41,058 nucleotides of DNA, taken from positions 1-41,058 of the forward strand of contig JACCTI010000385.1 in assembly GCA_013812515.1 (NCBI GenBank), given 5' to 3'. Below, in pieces: positions 1-8,266 of the stretch. How positions within the stretch are numbered: the first letter of the stretch is position 1; each line of letters starts with the position of its first letter. A model generated the notes under the pieces. It worked only from the letters and a program-made list of their open reading frames with translations, did no database searches and was not told the DNA's origin. Source of the DNA: Chthoniobacterales bacterium (lineage in GTDB: Bacteria > Verrucomicrobiota > Verrucomicrobiia > Chthoniobacterales > UBA10450). Position numbers and translations under genes: made by a program.

Positions 1-1596
1 GATGCCGTCGGTGTCGACTTCGATGACCTGCGCGCCTCTGGAGTTGAGCCAGTCGATCATCTTCTGCAGGAGCTCGCGCCCGATCTGCGTGACGCGCGCG
101 GCGGCGTCGAAATCGGCGAAGTGGCCCTGCGCGAAGCCGAGGTAGCCGTAGAAGCTGTTGATCAGGATTTTAAAGGTGTTCTGGAGCGCGTGGAGGTGTT
201 GCTGCTCGGCGCGACCGCTCGCCGCGCGCATGGCGGCTTTTGTTTCCAACCGAAACTTGCGCAGATCGGTGAGGAGGCTGCGAAAGATCTGGAGTTGATC
301 GGTGACCGGGAAGCAATCGAACTGCAGCATGACGCTCGGGTAGAGCGAGGCGATGTCGCAATGCCAGACGTCGCGCGCGACGCCGGTGAAGAACATCGCG
401 GTGTAGCCGCCCTCGAAGCCGCGCGCCATCGGCAACTCGGGGATGCTGTGGCGCCGGCGGAAGTATTCGCGGAGGAAGAGGGCGTTGATGCGGGTGGCGT
501 TGCCGCGCACGATTACGTCCTGGTAGTTGTAGGGAAAGATCTGCGCCTGGATGAAGTAGCTCGGGGTGAGGAGCTCGGCGATTGCGCGTGTTTCGCGCAC
601 CGCACAGAGGGCACGTTTTCGGAATTGCTCACTGTTCGTGAGATATTCGCGCTGGAGGTTTTTGCCTGTTAACGAAGAGAACTCCGCGCTGTCGCAGAAG
701 CCGAAGTGCTCCGCGACGTCCATGCGATCGAACCCGGTGAGGGTGCGCATGCCGACGTCGTAAAACTGCGCGAGCAGGAAGGTGTCGACGAAGTGACGCC
801 CATCCACGGTGAACTTCGGGTAGTCGATCGTCTTCTCCGCGATTTGCAGGCGGGAGGCGCGCGACCGCAGGAACCCGCCGCTGCGGCCCCAATCGAGTTT
901 TACCTTGGCTTTGCGCGCCCGAGTGACGAGATACGGCAGATCGAAGCGGAAGAGATCGTGGCCTTCGATCACGTCCGGATCGCGCTCTTTGATCAGAGTC
1001 GTTAGGCGCTTAAGCGCGTCGCGCTCGGATTCCTCGGGCTTCGCTGGATCGACGACGATCAGTTCTTCCCAGCCGCTGTTGTCGGAAAGCGCGATGCACG
1101 CGATGTGGTTGTTGTAGCCGGGGGCGCTGACCCCGGCGGGAGTGGCGTCGCCGCCAGAAGAACTGGGGTCAGCGCCCCCGGCTACAACGTCAATCACTTC
1201 GAGCTGGAGACGCTTCAGCTCCTCCAGCGCTAGACCTTTGAACAACGTCCGGCCGCTCGCGGTGAGGTAATGCTGCACCGGATCGCTGAACGCGAAGAAA
1301 GTGCGGCCGGCTTTCTTCAAACCATTGCGAAGCGCAATCAGCTCCTTCCAGCTATTGACCGTGATCAGCCAATTGTATTTCAGATCGCTCGCGAGCTTCT
1401 CCGCGTTTTCCATTCCGAGATCCGCGACATCCGCATCCGCCCAAACAAGCGGATGGAACGGCTCGACATCCACTACCGTGCTCCCGTCCTTTTCGCGCCG
1501 ATAAACGCGCACCGTCCCGGTGTCGCCCATCTCGATCGCGACAATCCGCTCACTCGAATCAGCGCCGAAGAGGAGCGTGTTTTCTTCAAAGGCCAT
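1..1596 (-). CDS. Family B DNA polymerase, 3' end beyond window edge
   Basis: The minus strand is open from an ATG at 1596 to the left edge (532 codons, no stop), so the C-terminus is missing. Polymerase motifs are clear: motif A with D414 followed by SLYPS, motif B with K476 and NSFYG at 480-484, and motif C DTDG at 528-531. The N-terminus has the usual PolB opening (IVAIE near 18-22) and an RNase H-like exonuclease domain around 128-345. The exonuclease acidic residues seem lost: LQLEVI where LQLDIE is expected, HDLFRFD at ExoII, and RALCAVRET at ExoIII where Y and D are expected. A 26-codon palindromic repeat sits in frame right after the ExoI position. Family knowledge says such enzymes act in repair or translesion synthesis; which role applies here is unknown. 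It is divergently placed from the amidohydrolase gene. Confidence 0.9.
   Translation of the reverse strand, partial: MAFEENTLLFGADSSERIVAIEMGDTGTVRVYRREKDGSTVVDVEPFHPLVWADADVADLGMENAEKLASDLKYNWLITVNSWKELIALRNGLKKAGRTFFAFSDPVQHYLTASGRTLFKGLALEELKRLQLEVIDVVAGGADPSSSGGDATPAGVSAPGYNNHIACIALSDNSGWEELIVVDPAKPEESERDALKRLTTLIKERDPDVIEGHDLFRFDLPYLVTRARKAKVKLDWGRSGGFLRSRASRLQIAEKTIDYPKFTVDGRHFVDTFLLAQFYDVGMRTLTGFDRMDVAEHFGFCDSAEFSSLTGKNLQREYLTNSEQFRKRALCAVRETRAIAELLTPSYFIQAQIFPYNYQDVIVRGNATRINALFLREYFRRRHSIPELPMARGFEGGYTAMFFTGVARDVWHCDIASLYPSVMLQFDCFPVTDQLQIFRSLLTDLRKFRLETKAAMRAASGRAEQQHLHALQNTFKILINSFYGYLGFAQGHFADFDAAARVTQIGRELLQKMIDWLNSRGAQVIEVDTDGI
1111..1188. repeat. 78-bp palindromic repeat inside the polymerase gene (copy 1)
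   Basis: Arms 1111-1134 and 1165-1188 are perfect 24-bp inverted complements, with outer sequence GTTGTAGCCGGGGGCG. The element is exactly 26 codons long and stays in frame. The same termini occur at 30893-30981, so this is a dispersed palindromic (REP- or MITE-like) family. No target duplication is obvious. Confidence 0.9.
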
Positions 1597-1730
1597 TGCT
1601 CCTGAACAAAGAGAGAAAACGGATCAGGAAAACAGGAAAGCAGGAACGAATTTGGAGGGGAGAAAACCAGAAAGAGAAGCAAGCCCTTTCTGGGTTTCTG
1701 GTTTTCAAAATTTGTTTTATCTTCTTGGCC

Positions 1731-3068
1731 ATGAAGCTTCGCCTCCTCCTCGCGCTTTCACTCGCTCCCGCAGTCGCAGCGTTAGCTCAACAAACGCCAC
1801 AACAGATCGCCGACGCCGAGCTGCCATCGCTGATCACGATCTACAAAGACCTGCACACGCATCCCGAGCTTTCGACGCATGAAGAGCGCTCGGCCGGAAT
1901 CGTGGCGAAGGAACTCAAAGCGGCCGGATGTGAGGTGACAGAGCGCGTCGGCAAATATGAGAAGCCAAACCTCCAATGCTTCGGCGTGATCGGCGTAATG
2001 AAGAATGGCGACGGGCCAGTGGTCGCGATTCGCACCGATCTCGACGGGTTACCTGTGAAAGAGGAAACAGGCGTGCCGTACGCGAGCACCGTCATGACGA
2101 AGAATGACGCCGGGCAGGATGTGGGCGTGATGCACGCGTGCGGTCACGACATTCACATGTCGACCTTTATCGGCACGGCGCGTGCGCTCGGGAAACTGAA
2201 AGATAAGTGGCACGGCACGATCGTGTTCATCGGCCAACCCGCGGAAGAGACGGTAGGCGGCGCCCGGGCGCTCTTGAAGGACGGCCTCTACACGCGCTGG
2301 CCCAAGCCGGATTACGTGCTCGGATTGCACGACGATGCCGAGATCGCGACTGGGCAGATCGGCGTCACGGAAGGCTATTGCTACGCGAATGTGGATTCAG
2401 TCGACGTGAGCGTGAAAGGCGCCGGTGGTCACGGCGCGTATCCGCACAAGACGAAAGATCCGGTCGTGCTCGCGGCCGAGATCATCAACGGCTGGCAGAC
2501 AATCGCGAGCCGCGAAACCAATCCACACGACGATGTCGTGGTGACGGTCGGGTCAATCCACGGTGGCACAAAACACAACATCATCTCCGACGAAGTGAAG
2601 ATGCAGCTCACAGTCCGCACCTACAAGAAGGAGGTGCGCGACGTCGTGCTCGCGGCGATCGAGCGCATCGCGAAAGGCTGCGCGATCGCGGCCGGTTTGC
2701 CGCCCGAGAGGATGCCCGAGGTGCACGTGCGCGAAGATGAGTTCACCCCCGCGACCTATAACAATCCCGAGCTGACGAAGCGTGTTTCAGCCTCGCTGAA
2801 GAGCGCGATCGGCGCCGATAACGTAGTTCAAAAGGATCCGACAATGGGCGGCGAAGATTTTTCGGAATACAGTCTGCCGGAGCATTCGGTGCCAGCGTTC
2901 ATGTTCAATGTCGGTGCCGTCGATCCGGCGAAAGCAGCGGAGAGCAAGAACAACGGCACGCCGTTGCCAAGCCTGCATTCGAGTAAATTCGCGCCGGTGC
3001 CGGAGCCGACGATCCGCACGGGCATGATAGGGATGACCAGCGCCGTGCTCGATTTAATGAAGAAATAG
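1731..3068 (+). CDS. Secreted M20-family amidohydrolase (metallopeptidase)
   Basis: This 445-residue protein belongs to the M20 amidohydrolases (hippurate, N-acyl amino acid or indoleacetyl-amino acid hydrolase type), which cleave amide bonds with two metal ions. The frame is open from 1596, but the ATG at 1731 is chosen because it starts a typical signal peptide (MKLRLLLALSLAPAVAALAQ) directly followed by the mature domain. Metal-site motifs are visible: HACGHD at 135-140 (C137, H139), the EE pair at 172-173 and H200 in GLHDD. The length fits the family. Export suggests scavenging of acylated amino acids or peptides, but the substrate cannot be read from the sequence. It stands alone between the divergent polymerase gene and the convergent ftsZ. 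Confidence 0.92.
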   Translation: MKLRLLLALSLAPAVAALAQQTPQQIADAELPSLITIYKDLHTHPELSTHEERSAGIVAKELKAAGCEVTERVGKYEKPNLQCFGVIGVMKNGDGPVVAIRTDLDGLPVKEETGVPYASTVMTKNDAGQDVGVMHACGHDIHMSTFIGTARALGKLKDKWHGTIVFIGQPAEETVGGARALLKDGLYTRWPKPDYVLGLHDDAEIATGQIGVTEGYCYANVDSVDVSVKGAGGHGAYPHKTKDPVVLAAEIINGWQTIASRETNPHDDVVVTVGSIHGGTKHNIISDEVKMQLTVRTYKKEVRDVVLAAIERIAKGCAIAAGLPPERMPEVHVREDEFTPATYNNPELTKRVSASLKSAIGADNVVQKDPTMGGEDFSEYSLPEHSVPAFMFNVGAVDPAKAAESKNNGTPLPSLHSSKFAPVPEPTIRTGMIGMTSAVLDLMKK

Positions 3069-3088
3069 GGCGGCTGCGGTTCGGGTCT

Positions 3089-3296
3089 GGAGAGCGCAGG
3101 CTGCCAGCCTGCAGTTCTCGGCAGCTTGCCGAAAAGGTAAGCAGGCAAGAGAAAGGCGGACCGTGTTCGCTCAACGCTCCGTGATGCGATGCGGCTTGAG
3201 TGGGCACTCGAATACCACAGGACGTCCTGCCTCGCCGATCGTCACAGATTCATCCGGCAAGCTGCCGGATGCGAGCAGGCAGGCAGCCTGCGCTCC
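3089..3296. repeat. About 208-bp element with long imperfect inverted termini
   Basis: Arms 3089-3131 and 3255-3296 are imperfect inverted complements of about 42 bp. Each carries GCAGGCTGCC and GGCAGCTTGCCG submotifs, and each arm is itself partly palindromic. The inner 120 bp has no convincing gene. It lies between the convergent amidohydrolase and ftsZ genes, so it may act as a bidirectional terminator or be a non-autonomous mobile repeat. Confidence 0.75.
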
Positions 3297-3317
3297 CCGG
3301 ACCGAAGAACCGGCGCG

Positions 3318-4868
3318 CTATTTCACCCGGACGTTCTTGCGCAAAAATGTCGGGACGTCAAGGTCCTGGCCTTCCACGATCGTGGGCTCGCTCTTCTCGA
3401 AACGGCCGCGGGTCAGGGATTCGAACTGCAGCACTTCCTGCTTCGCCACAAGCTTCTCTGCCGCTTTCGGCTCCAGTGGCAAAATTGGTTTTTTCTTCGG
3501 CAGGATCACGCGCGGCTGCTGCGGTTCCGGCTGGGCAATTGGCTCCCGCAAGATTGGAGCGGGTGGAGTGGGCGGCGCTAGTGTGCCCACAGTCTCGAGA
3601 GGCGCTGGGTCAGGCGCCTGTTGCTGCGGGAAATCTTCGGTCAATTCCGGCTGTGGCAACGTTGTTTCGATTGTTTGTAATGGCCGCTCCAGGTGAAAAG
3701 GTTCGGTGAATTCCGGTTCGGGCAGCAGCGGCTCTGCTTCTCGTGGTGTGATTGCTTGCGCTTCCGCGATCTCCAGTTCCGGCTCAGGCGCTGGGATCGA
3801 TGGCGGCTCAAGAGCAGGCGCCGGTTCCGAGACCCGCGGAGGAGTCGCTGCAGTCGGAGCTTGAACGACCGGCTTCGCCGCGGCTTCCCCACTGCTGCCT
3901 AACGAACTAATGATCGTGACCGCGAGACGGTTCCCCATTCGTCCGTCGACGACCGTGCCGAAAAGGATCTGCGTTTCATTCCCGATGTGCCGGTTGAGTT
4001 CATGCATCAGAATCTCAACTTCCGACAACGTCATGGCAGGCCCGCCCGCGACCTGCACAAGAACGTTGTTCGCATCAGACAACATCCGGCCACGATCCAT
4101 GAGGGGATTTTTCAACGCCTGAGTTAAGGCATCATGCGCGCGGTTGTCGGAATCCGATTCACCGTAGCCGAAGAGGCAACGCGCATTGGGATTCTGCAAT
4201 GCAGAGAGAAGATCATCGAAGCCGATCCGGATCAGGCCTGGCCGCTGAATAAGGCTGATGATCGAGCGGAGGCTTTGGCTGATCGTGACGTCGGCCGCGG
4301 CAAAGGCTTGATGGATGCCAGCTTTAGGCGCCACCATATCGCCCATTAGATCATTCTCGAAGCAGATTACCGCGCTCGAAACTTCCTGGAGGCGCGCGAG
4401 CGCTTCCTGCGCCTGCGCTTTGCGCCGCTTGCCTTCAAACGCGAACGGCATGATCGCGAAGCTGATGAGGAGCGCTCCCGTTTCGCGCGCGAGTTCCGCA
4501 ACGACCGGCGCCGCGCCCGAACCAGTGCCGCCGCCCAAACCGGCACAGACGAAGATCATGCGGGCGTCGCCGAAGGCCGCGCGAGTTTCATCGGCGGCTT
4601 CAGAGGCAGCGTTGTAGCCCAGCTCCGGATCACCGCCCGTGCCCAAACCGCGAGTCACAGTGCGGCCGAGTTGGACTTTGTGCGAGGCGACTGAACTGGC
4701 GAGTGCCTGCACATCGGTGTTGGCGGCGATGAGGTCGCCTTTGTCGAGGCCATCGAGCACCATGCGATCGAGTGCATTGGAGCCGGCGCCGCCGACCCCG
4801 ATGACTTTGATCGGGATGATCTCTTCTTCGCGTTCCGGCAGGCTGTAGTTACGGCTGAGTTGAATCAT
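3318..4868 (-). CDS. ftsZ: Cell division GTPase FtsZ with long acidic/proline linker
   Basis: FtsZ polymerises at midcell as the division scaffold. The start at 4868 gives 516 residues; an upstream in-frame ATG at 4913 adds only spacer-encoded residues. Visible are the nucleotide-binding VIGVGGAGSNA near 22-32, the signature loop GGGTGSG at 112-118, a Pro/Glu-rich linker at about 330-495, and a C-terminal tail with DVPTFLRKN, the usual peptide that binds FtsA. The T7 catalytic loop is unusual: GLIRIGFDD at 211-219 where GLxNxDFAD is expected, so the usual Asn and first Asp are replaced by Arg and Gly while the last Asp (219) remains. It is the last gene of the dcw operon, 136 bp after ftsA. 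Confidence 0.97.
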   Translation of the reverse strand: MIQLSRNYSLPEREEEIIPIKVIGVGGAGSNALDRMVLDGLDKGDLIAANTDVQALASSVASHKVQLGRTVTRGLGTGGDPELGYNAASEAADETRAAFGDARMIFVCAGLGGGTGSGAAPVVAELARETGALLISFAIMPFAFEGKRRKAQAQEALARLQEVSSAVICFENDLMGDMVAPKAGIHQAFAAADVTISQSLRSIISLIQRPGLIRIGFDDLLSALQNPNARCLFGYGESDSDNRAHDALTQALKNPLMDRGRMLSDANNVLVQVAGGPAMTLSEVEILMHELNRHIGNETQILFGTVVDGRMGNRLAVTIISSLGSSGEAAAKPVVQAPTAATPPRVSEPAPALEPPSIPAPEPELEIAEAQAITPREAEPLLPEPEFTEPFHLERPLQTIETTLPQPELTEDFPQQQAPDPAPLETVGTLAPPTPPAPILREPIAQPEPQQPRVILPKKKPILPLEPKAAEKLVAKQEVLQFESLTRGRFEKSEPTIVEGQDLDVPTFLRKNVRVK

Positions 4869-5004
4869 TTTTAATTTCCAAGTTCCAAACCACCGGGCTC
4901 CAAAGAAACCCAAGGCCCAGCGAGCCGCTCATTATTCAATTGGCGCTTGGGAATTTGGAGCTTCTTTGGGATTTGGAACTTGGGCTTTGGGATTTCCGTT
5001 TTCA
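4869..5004. repeat. ftsA-ftsZ spacer with imperfect inverted repeat
   Basis: The spacer holds related words on both strands: CCAAGTTCCAAACC near 4880-4893 and GGATTTGGAACTTGG near 4968-4982, plus further TTTGG-rich segments between. They can pair into a long imperfect hairpin in the ftsZ leader. No gene is seen. The hairpin could set the ftsA:ftsZ ratio or mRNA stability, which is an inference. Confidence 0.55.
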
Positions 5005-6216
5005 CTAGCGCCTCCCGCTGAAGATTTTGCCGAAGAGGCGGCCAAGACCGCCCCGTGGCCGCCGATCCACCTGCACCGCTTGCGCATACTTGATCAGGCC
5101 AATCCCGGCGGAGAATTGGGGATTCTCGAAAGCGCTCGTTAGGCCGGACATGGATTGCGCATGGGCGACGCGCGCCGGCGCCTCGAAAATTTCCTCGGCC
5201 AGGTGATCGATGCCTTTGAGGTGGCTGCAACCGCCGGTGATAAAAATTCCTTCGCCGATGTAGTTGATGAACGGCTCCTCCTCGAGCTTGCGTTTCAGCA
5301 GCTCGAAAGTTTCGCGCAGCCGCAAATGAATGATCGTGTTCAACGTCTCGCGTTCGATCTCTTTGCCCGCGAATCCGGAGTCGTCTTTCAGCAGCACGGT
5401 TTCGCCTGGAAGCGAATTCCCGAGCGTGACGCCGCCTTCTTCCACCTTCAGCTTCTCCGCGCGAGTCATCGGGATACGCAGACCCATGGAGATGTCGTTT
5501 GTGATGTGATCGCCGCCCACCCCCAGGACGCCGCTCTGCTTCACCGCGCCGTCCACATAGAGGATGTAATCCGTCGTGCCGCCGCCGATATCGATCACGA
5601 GCGCGCCGAGATTTTTCTGGTGCGGTGTCAGGACGACTTGCGCGGCTGCCAGCGGGTTGAAGACGACGTCCTCCACTTCGAGCGGTAATTCTTTGACGCA
5701 GCGAATCGTGTTCTGAATTCGCGTGCGCACGCCGTGCACGATATGGAAATCCGCTTCCAAGCGTGCGGCCAGCATGCCAACGGGATTGAGCACGCCATCC
5801 TGACCGTCGACGTGATAATGCTGGATAATGGAATGCAAGAACGCGTTCTGGGATGGGATGCTGACCTCCCGCGCGTTCAGCTTTACGTCCTCGATGTCCT
5901 GCTCGTCGATCTCGTTGCGCTCTTCTGGCAGGCTCACAGTGCCCCGATTGTTGAAGCTCTGGATATGCGAGCCAGCCACGCCGACGTAGACGCTGCGGAT
6001 CATCACGTCGCTTTTCGTCTCCGCATCGACAACCGCCTCGTGGACGCACTTCATCGCAGTCTCGAAATCGACGATCTCGCCTTTGCGCACGCCGCGGGAT
6101 GGCGCTTGCCCCACGCCTAAAATCTTGATTGTCCCGTCGGCTCTCCCCTCGCCGACCACGACGCAGATTTTGGAAGTCCCAATCTCCAGCCCCACCATTA
6201 AGTCACTGCTCGCCAT
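5005..6216 (-). CDS. ftsA: Actin-like division protein FtsA
   Basis: FtsA tethers FtsZ filaments to the inner membrane and helps recruit the divisome. The 403-residue product starts MASSDLMVGLEIGTSKI, matching the phosphate 1 region of the actin/Hsp70 fold. It contains the 1C subdomain sequence with VRKGEIVDFE, and the phosphate 2 motif VIDIGGGTTDY near residue 210. The C-terminus, GLGRLFGKIFSGRR, is a basic amphipathic helix of the kind that anchors FtsA to membranes. Its ATG lies 1 bp downstream of the ftsQ stop, so the two are probably translationally coupled. Length and motif order are normal. Confidence 0.96.
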   Translation of the reverse strand: MASSDLMVGLEIGTSKICVVVGEGRADGTIKILGVGQAPSRGVRKGEIVDFETAMKCVHEAVVDAETKSDVMIRSVYVGVAGSHIQSFNNRGTVSLPEERNEIDEQDIEDVKLNAREVSIPSQNAFLHSIIQHYHVDGQDGVLNPVGMLAARLEADFHIVHGVRTRIQNTIRCVKELPLEVEDVVFNPLAAAQVVLTPHQKNLGALVIDIGGGTTDYILYVDGAVKQSGVLGVGGDHITNDISMGLRIPMTRAEKLKVEEGGVTLGNSLPGETVLLKDDSGFAGKEIERETLNTIIHLRLRETFELLKRKLEEEPFINYIGEGIFITGGCSHLKGIDHLAEEIFEAPARVAHAQSMSGLTSAFENPQFSAGIGLIKYAQAVQVDRRPRGGLGRLFGKIFSGRR

Positions 6217-6217
6217 G

Positions 6218-7312
6218 CTAATTCTTCTTTCCGCGTTCCACTCGCACCGCCCGGCGAATTTTCGGCTCCTTCGGCTCAGATGCGGTTGCTTTTCGTTTCG
6301 TCGCCGCCGGCGTTACCTCGGGTTTCGTTCCCGGCTGCACGGGCGTTGCCTTTAGGATTTTCGGTTCCTCGCCTTCCGGGTCGATCGTTTCGTTGATGAT
6401 TTCCGTGGGCGACTTCGTGAACGTGACCGGGATATTTCGCTGCACGAGCAGGTTAACAGTCTCGAGCTCGCGCTCCGAATCATCTGAGTAAACCAGAAAC
6501 TGCTCCAGCCGCTGTAGCTGGGAATCGAGATCGTCAAAACCGAAGGTCACCCGCGTGTAATTCTTATCGGTCACGATTAGGCAATATCCTTTTGAAACGT
6601 CGATCTCCCGAATCTGGAACCGCGTTTGCATGAAGCTGCGCGTGCTCAGTCGCAGCAACTCGAGCGCAGCCTCAACCTCAAATGATTCGACGACTTTGCC
6701 GGGCTCGAGTGGCTCGTTCCCGCAGCCGGCGATCACCGGCAAACCGAGGTATTCCGGGAGCAGCTTCTTCTCTTTCATGAGCACGCCCCGCGCGTCAACC
6801 AGGAACGCAGCCTCCGACGCAAAGGGATCGAGCACGTCTTTGTCCGAACTAATCCAGGCGACCGGTTTGCGTTCGACAATCTGAATGTTGATTTGGCCCG
6901 GCATGTTGCGCACGACCTGCACTTCATCCACCTGCGCGAGTTGCTGGAGCTGATCGTGCACGCGCGCGAGGTTGACGCTGAAGATGTTCTCACCTTCGCG
7001 GAGCTCCGCGGCTTGCAGGACCTGCTCACGCTGCAAGGTCCCGTCCGTCCGCACTTCGATCCTGCTCAGGCGATAATCAGGATTCTCGAAGAAGAGCCGC
7101 TTCGCTCCGAAGCGCACGCCGTATACCACACTGGCGAGTGCGAGCACGCTCAAGATCACTTTGGATGTCACCACGAGGATGCGCTTGTTCCGATGATGCG
7201 TGGCGATGTGCGAGCGGACCTTCACATCGAGCAGATGTTGCTGGCGACGCTGGCGCGTATTCGAGACGCGCTGGTTTCTCGCGCGCGCCGGTTCTTTGAC
7301 GAGGCGGCTCAT
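6218..7312 (-). CDS. ftsQ: Division protein FtsQ (POTRA domain)
   Basis: FtsQ is a single-pass membrane protein that links FtsB/FtsL and FtsI/FtsW to the divisome. The 364-residue product has a basic cytoplasmic N-terminus, a membrane segment at about 45-65, and then a POTRA domain (YRLSRIEVRTDGTL, followed by ENIFSVNL and VERKPVAWI). The C-terminal tail (about 310-364) is Lys/Pro/Thr-rich and longer than in the E. coli protein. The start codon overlaps the ddl stop in an ATGA junction. Confidence 0.92.
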   Translation of the reverse strand: MSRLVKEPARARNQRVSNTRQRRQQHLLDVKVRSHIATHHRNKRILVVTSKVILSVLALASVVYGVRFGAKRLFFENPDYRLSRIEVRTDGTLQREQVLQAAELREGENIFSVNLARVHDQLQQLAQVDEVQVVRNMPGQINIQIVERKPVAWISSDKDVLDPFASEAAFLVDARGVLMKEKKLLPEYLGLPVIAGCGNEPLEPGKVVESFEVEAALELLRLSTRSFMQTRFQIREIDVSKGYCLIVTDKNYTRVTFGFDDLDSQLQRLEQFLVYSDDSERELETVNLLVQRNIPVTFTKSPTEIINETIDPEGEEPKILKATPVQPGTKPEVTPAATKRKATASEPKEPKIRRAVRVERGKKN

Positions 7313-8241
7313 GCGCGGGCGCTTCCTCGCGCAACTTTCGACAGTTCGATGATGCGCGCGCAGAGTTGCGGATAACTGATGCCGGCGGCGGCGGCCGCTT
7401 CGGGCAACAAACTCACCTCCGTCATTCCGGGAATGGTGTTGATCTCCAGGACCGTCGGTTCACCCGCTTCGGGCAAGATAATGTCGACGCGCGAGTAAAC
7501 CTTCAGGCCTAACGAGCGATGCGCGCGCAGCGCCAGATCCTGAATCGCGCGCGTTTGTTCCTCCGGGATGTGCGCCGGACAAACGTGCTGCGCCCCGCCT
7601 CCCGCACTCGGGTTCAGGAACGGATATTTGTTCGCGAAATCGTAGAAGCCGCCTTTCGGGATGATTTCCAGAATGGGCAGCGCCTGATCACCCAGGATAC
7701 CGATCGTCAGCTCTCGCCCGCGGATGAATTTCTCGACGAGGAATTCGCGATCGTATTTGACCGCATTCGCAAGTGCGTTATCAACCTCGTTTTCTCGCTT
7801 CACAATGTAGACGCCCACGGTCGAGCCATCTCGTGGCACTTTGATCACGAGCGGCACCTGCATCGAAGGGCGCGCGCCAATGCGAATGACTTCGGACTCG
7901 GGCGTGGCCACCCCGTGGGCACGGAATCGTTCCTTCGACAGGATCTTGTCGAAGGCGAGCCGGCTCTCTTCGACACCATCGCCGGTGTAAGCGATGCCGC
8001 GCTCCTCCAAGATCTGCTGGATCTGTCCGTCCTCGCCGAACGTGCCGTGGATAGTGAGAAAGGCAATCTCTGCATCGTGCGGCACTTCGAAGTCCGGCCC
8101 GCGCACATCCACGTCCTGGACATTCGCGCCTAACGAGCGCAGCGCATTCGACACGCCAGCGGCCGTCGCAAGTGAAACGTCGCGCTCCGATCCCGGTCCG
8201 CCTTTCAGGACTGCGATGTGTTTTCCCGTGAGCGTGTTCAT
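7309..8241 (-). CDS. ddl: D-alanine--D-alanine ligase
   Basis: This ATP-grasp enzyme joins two D-Ala residues to make the dipeptide that MurF adds to the peptidoglycan precursor. The 310-residue length is that of the DdlB group. Visible are the N-terminal VLKGGPGSERDVSL, the TIHGTFGEDG motif, the ATP-grasp FLVEKFIRGRELTI and the metal-binding VLEINTIPGMTEVSLLPEAA. It lies 25 bp after murC-murB and overlaps ftsQ by 4 bp. Confidence 0.97.
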   Translation of the reverse strand: MNTLTGKHIAVLKGGPGSERDVSLATAAGVSNALRSLGANVQDVDVRGPDFEVPHDAEIAFLTIHGTFGEDGQIQQILEERGIAYTGDGVEESRLAFDKILSKERFRAHGVATPESEVIRIGARPSMQVPLVIKVPRDGSTVGVYIVKRENEVDNALANAVKYDREFLVEKFIRGRELTIGILGDQALPILEIIPKGGFYDFANKYPFLNPSAGGGAQHVCPAHIPEEQTRAIQDLALRAHRSLGLKVYSRVDIILPEAGEPTVLEINTIPGMTEVSLLPEAAAAAGISYPQLCARIIELSKVARGSARA

Positions 8242-8266
8242 GGGAGCAATTCCGGGGACCGCACAC

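Noticed and set aside
3163-3709. Overlapping plus-strand frames across the ftsZ tail
   Set aside because: They come from the Pro/Glu-rich linker of ftsZ and the adjacent repeat; no domain is seen.
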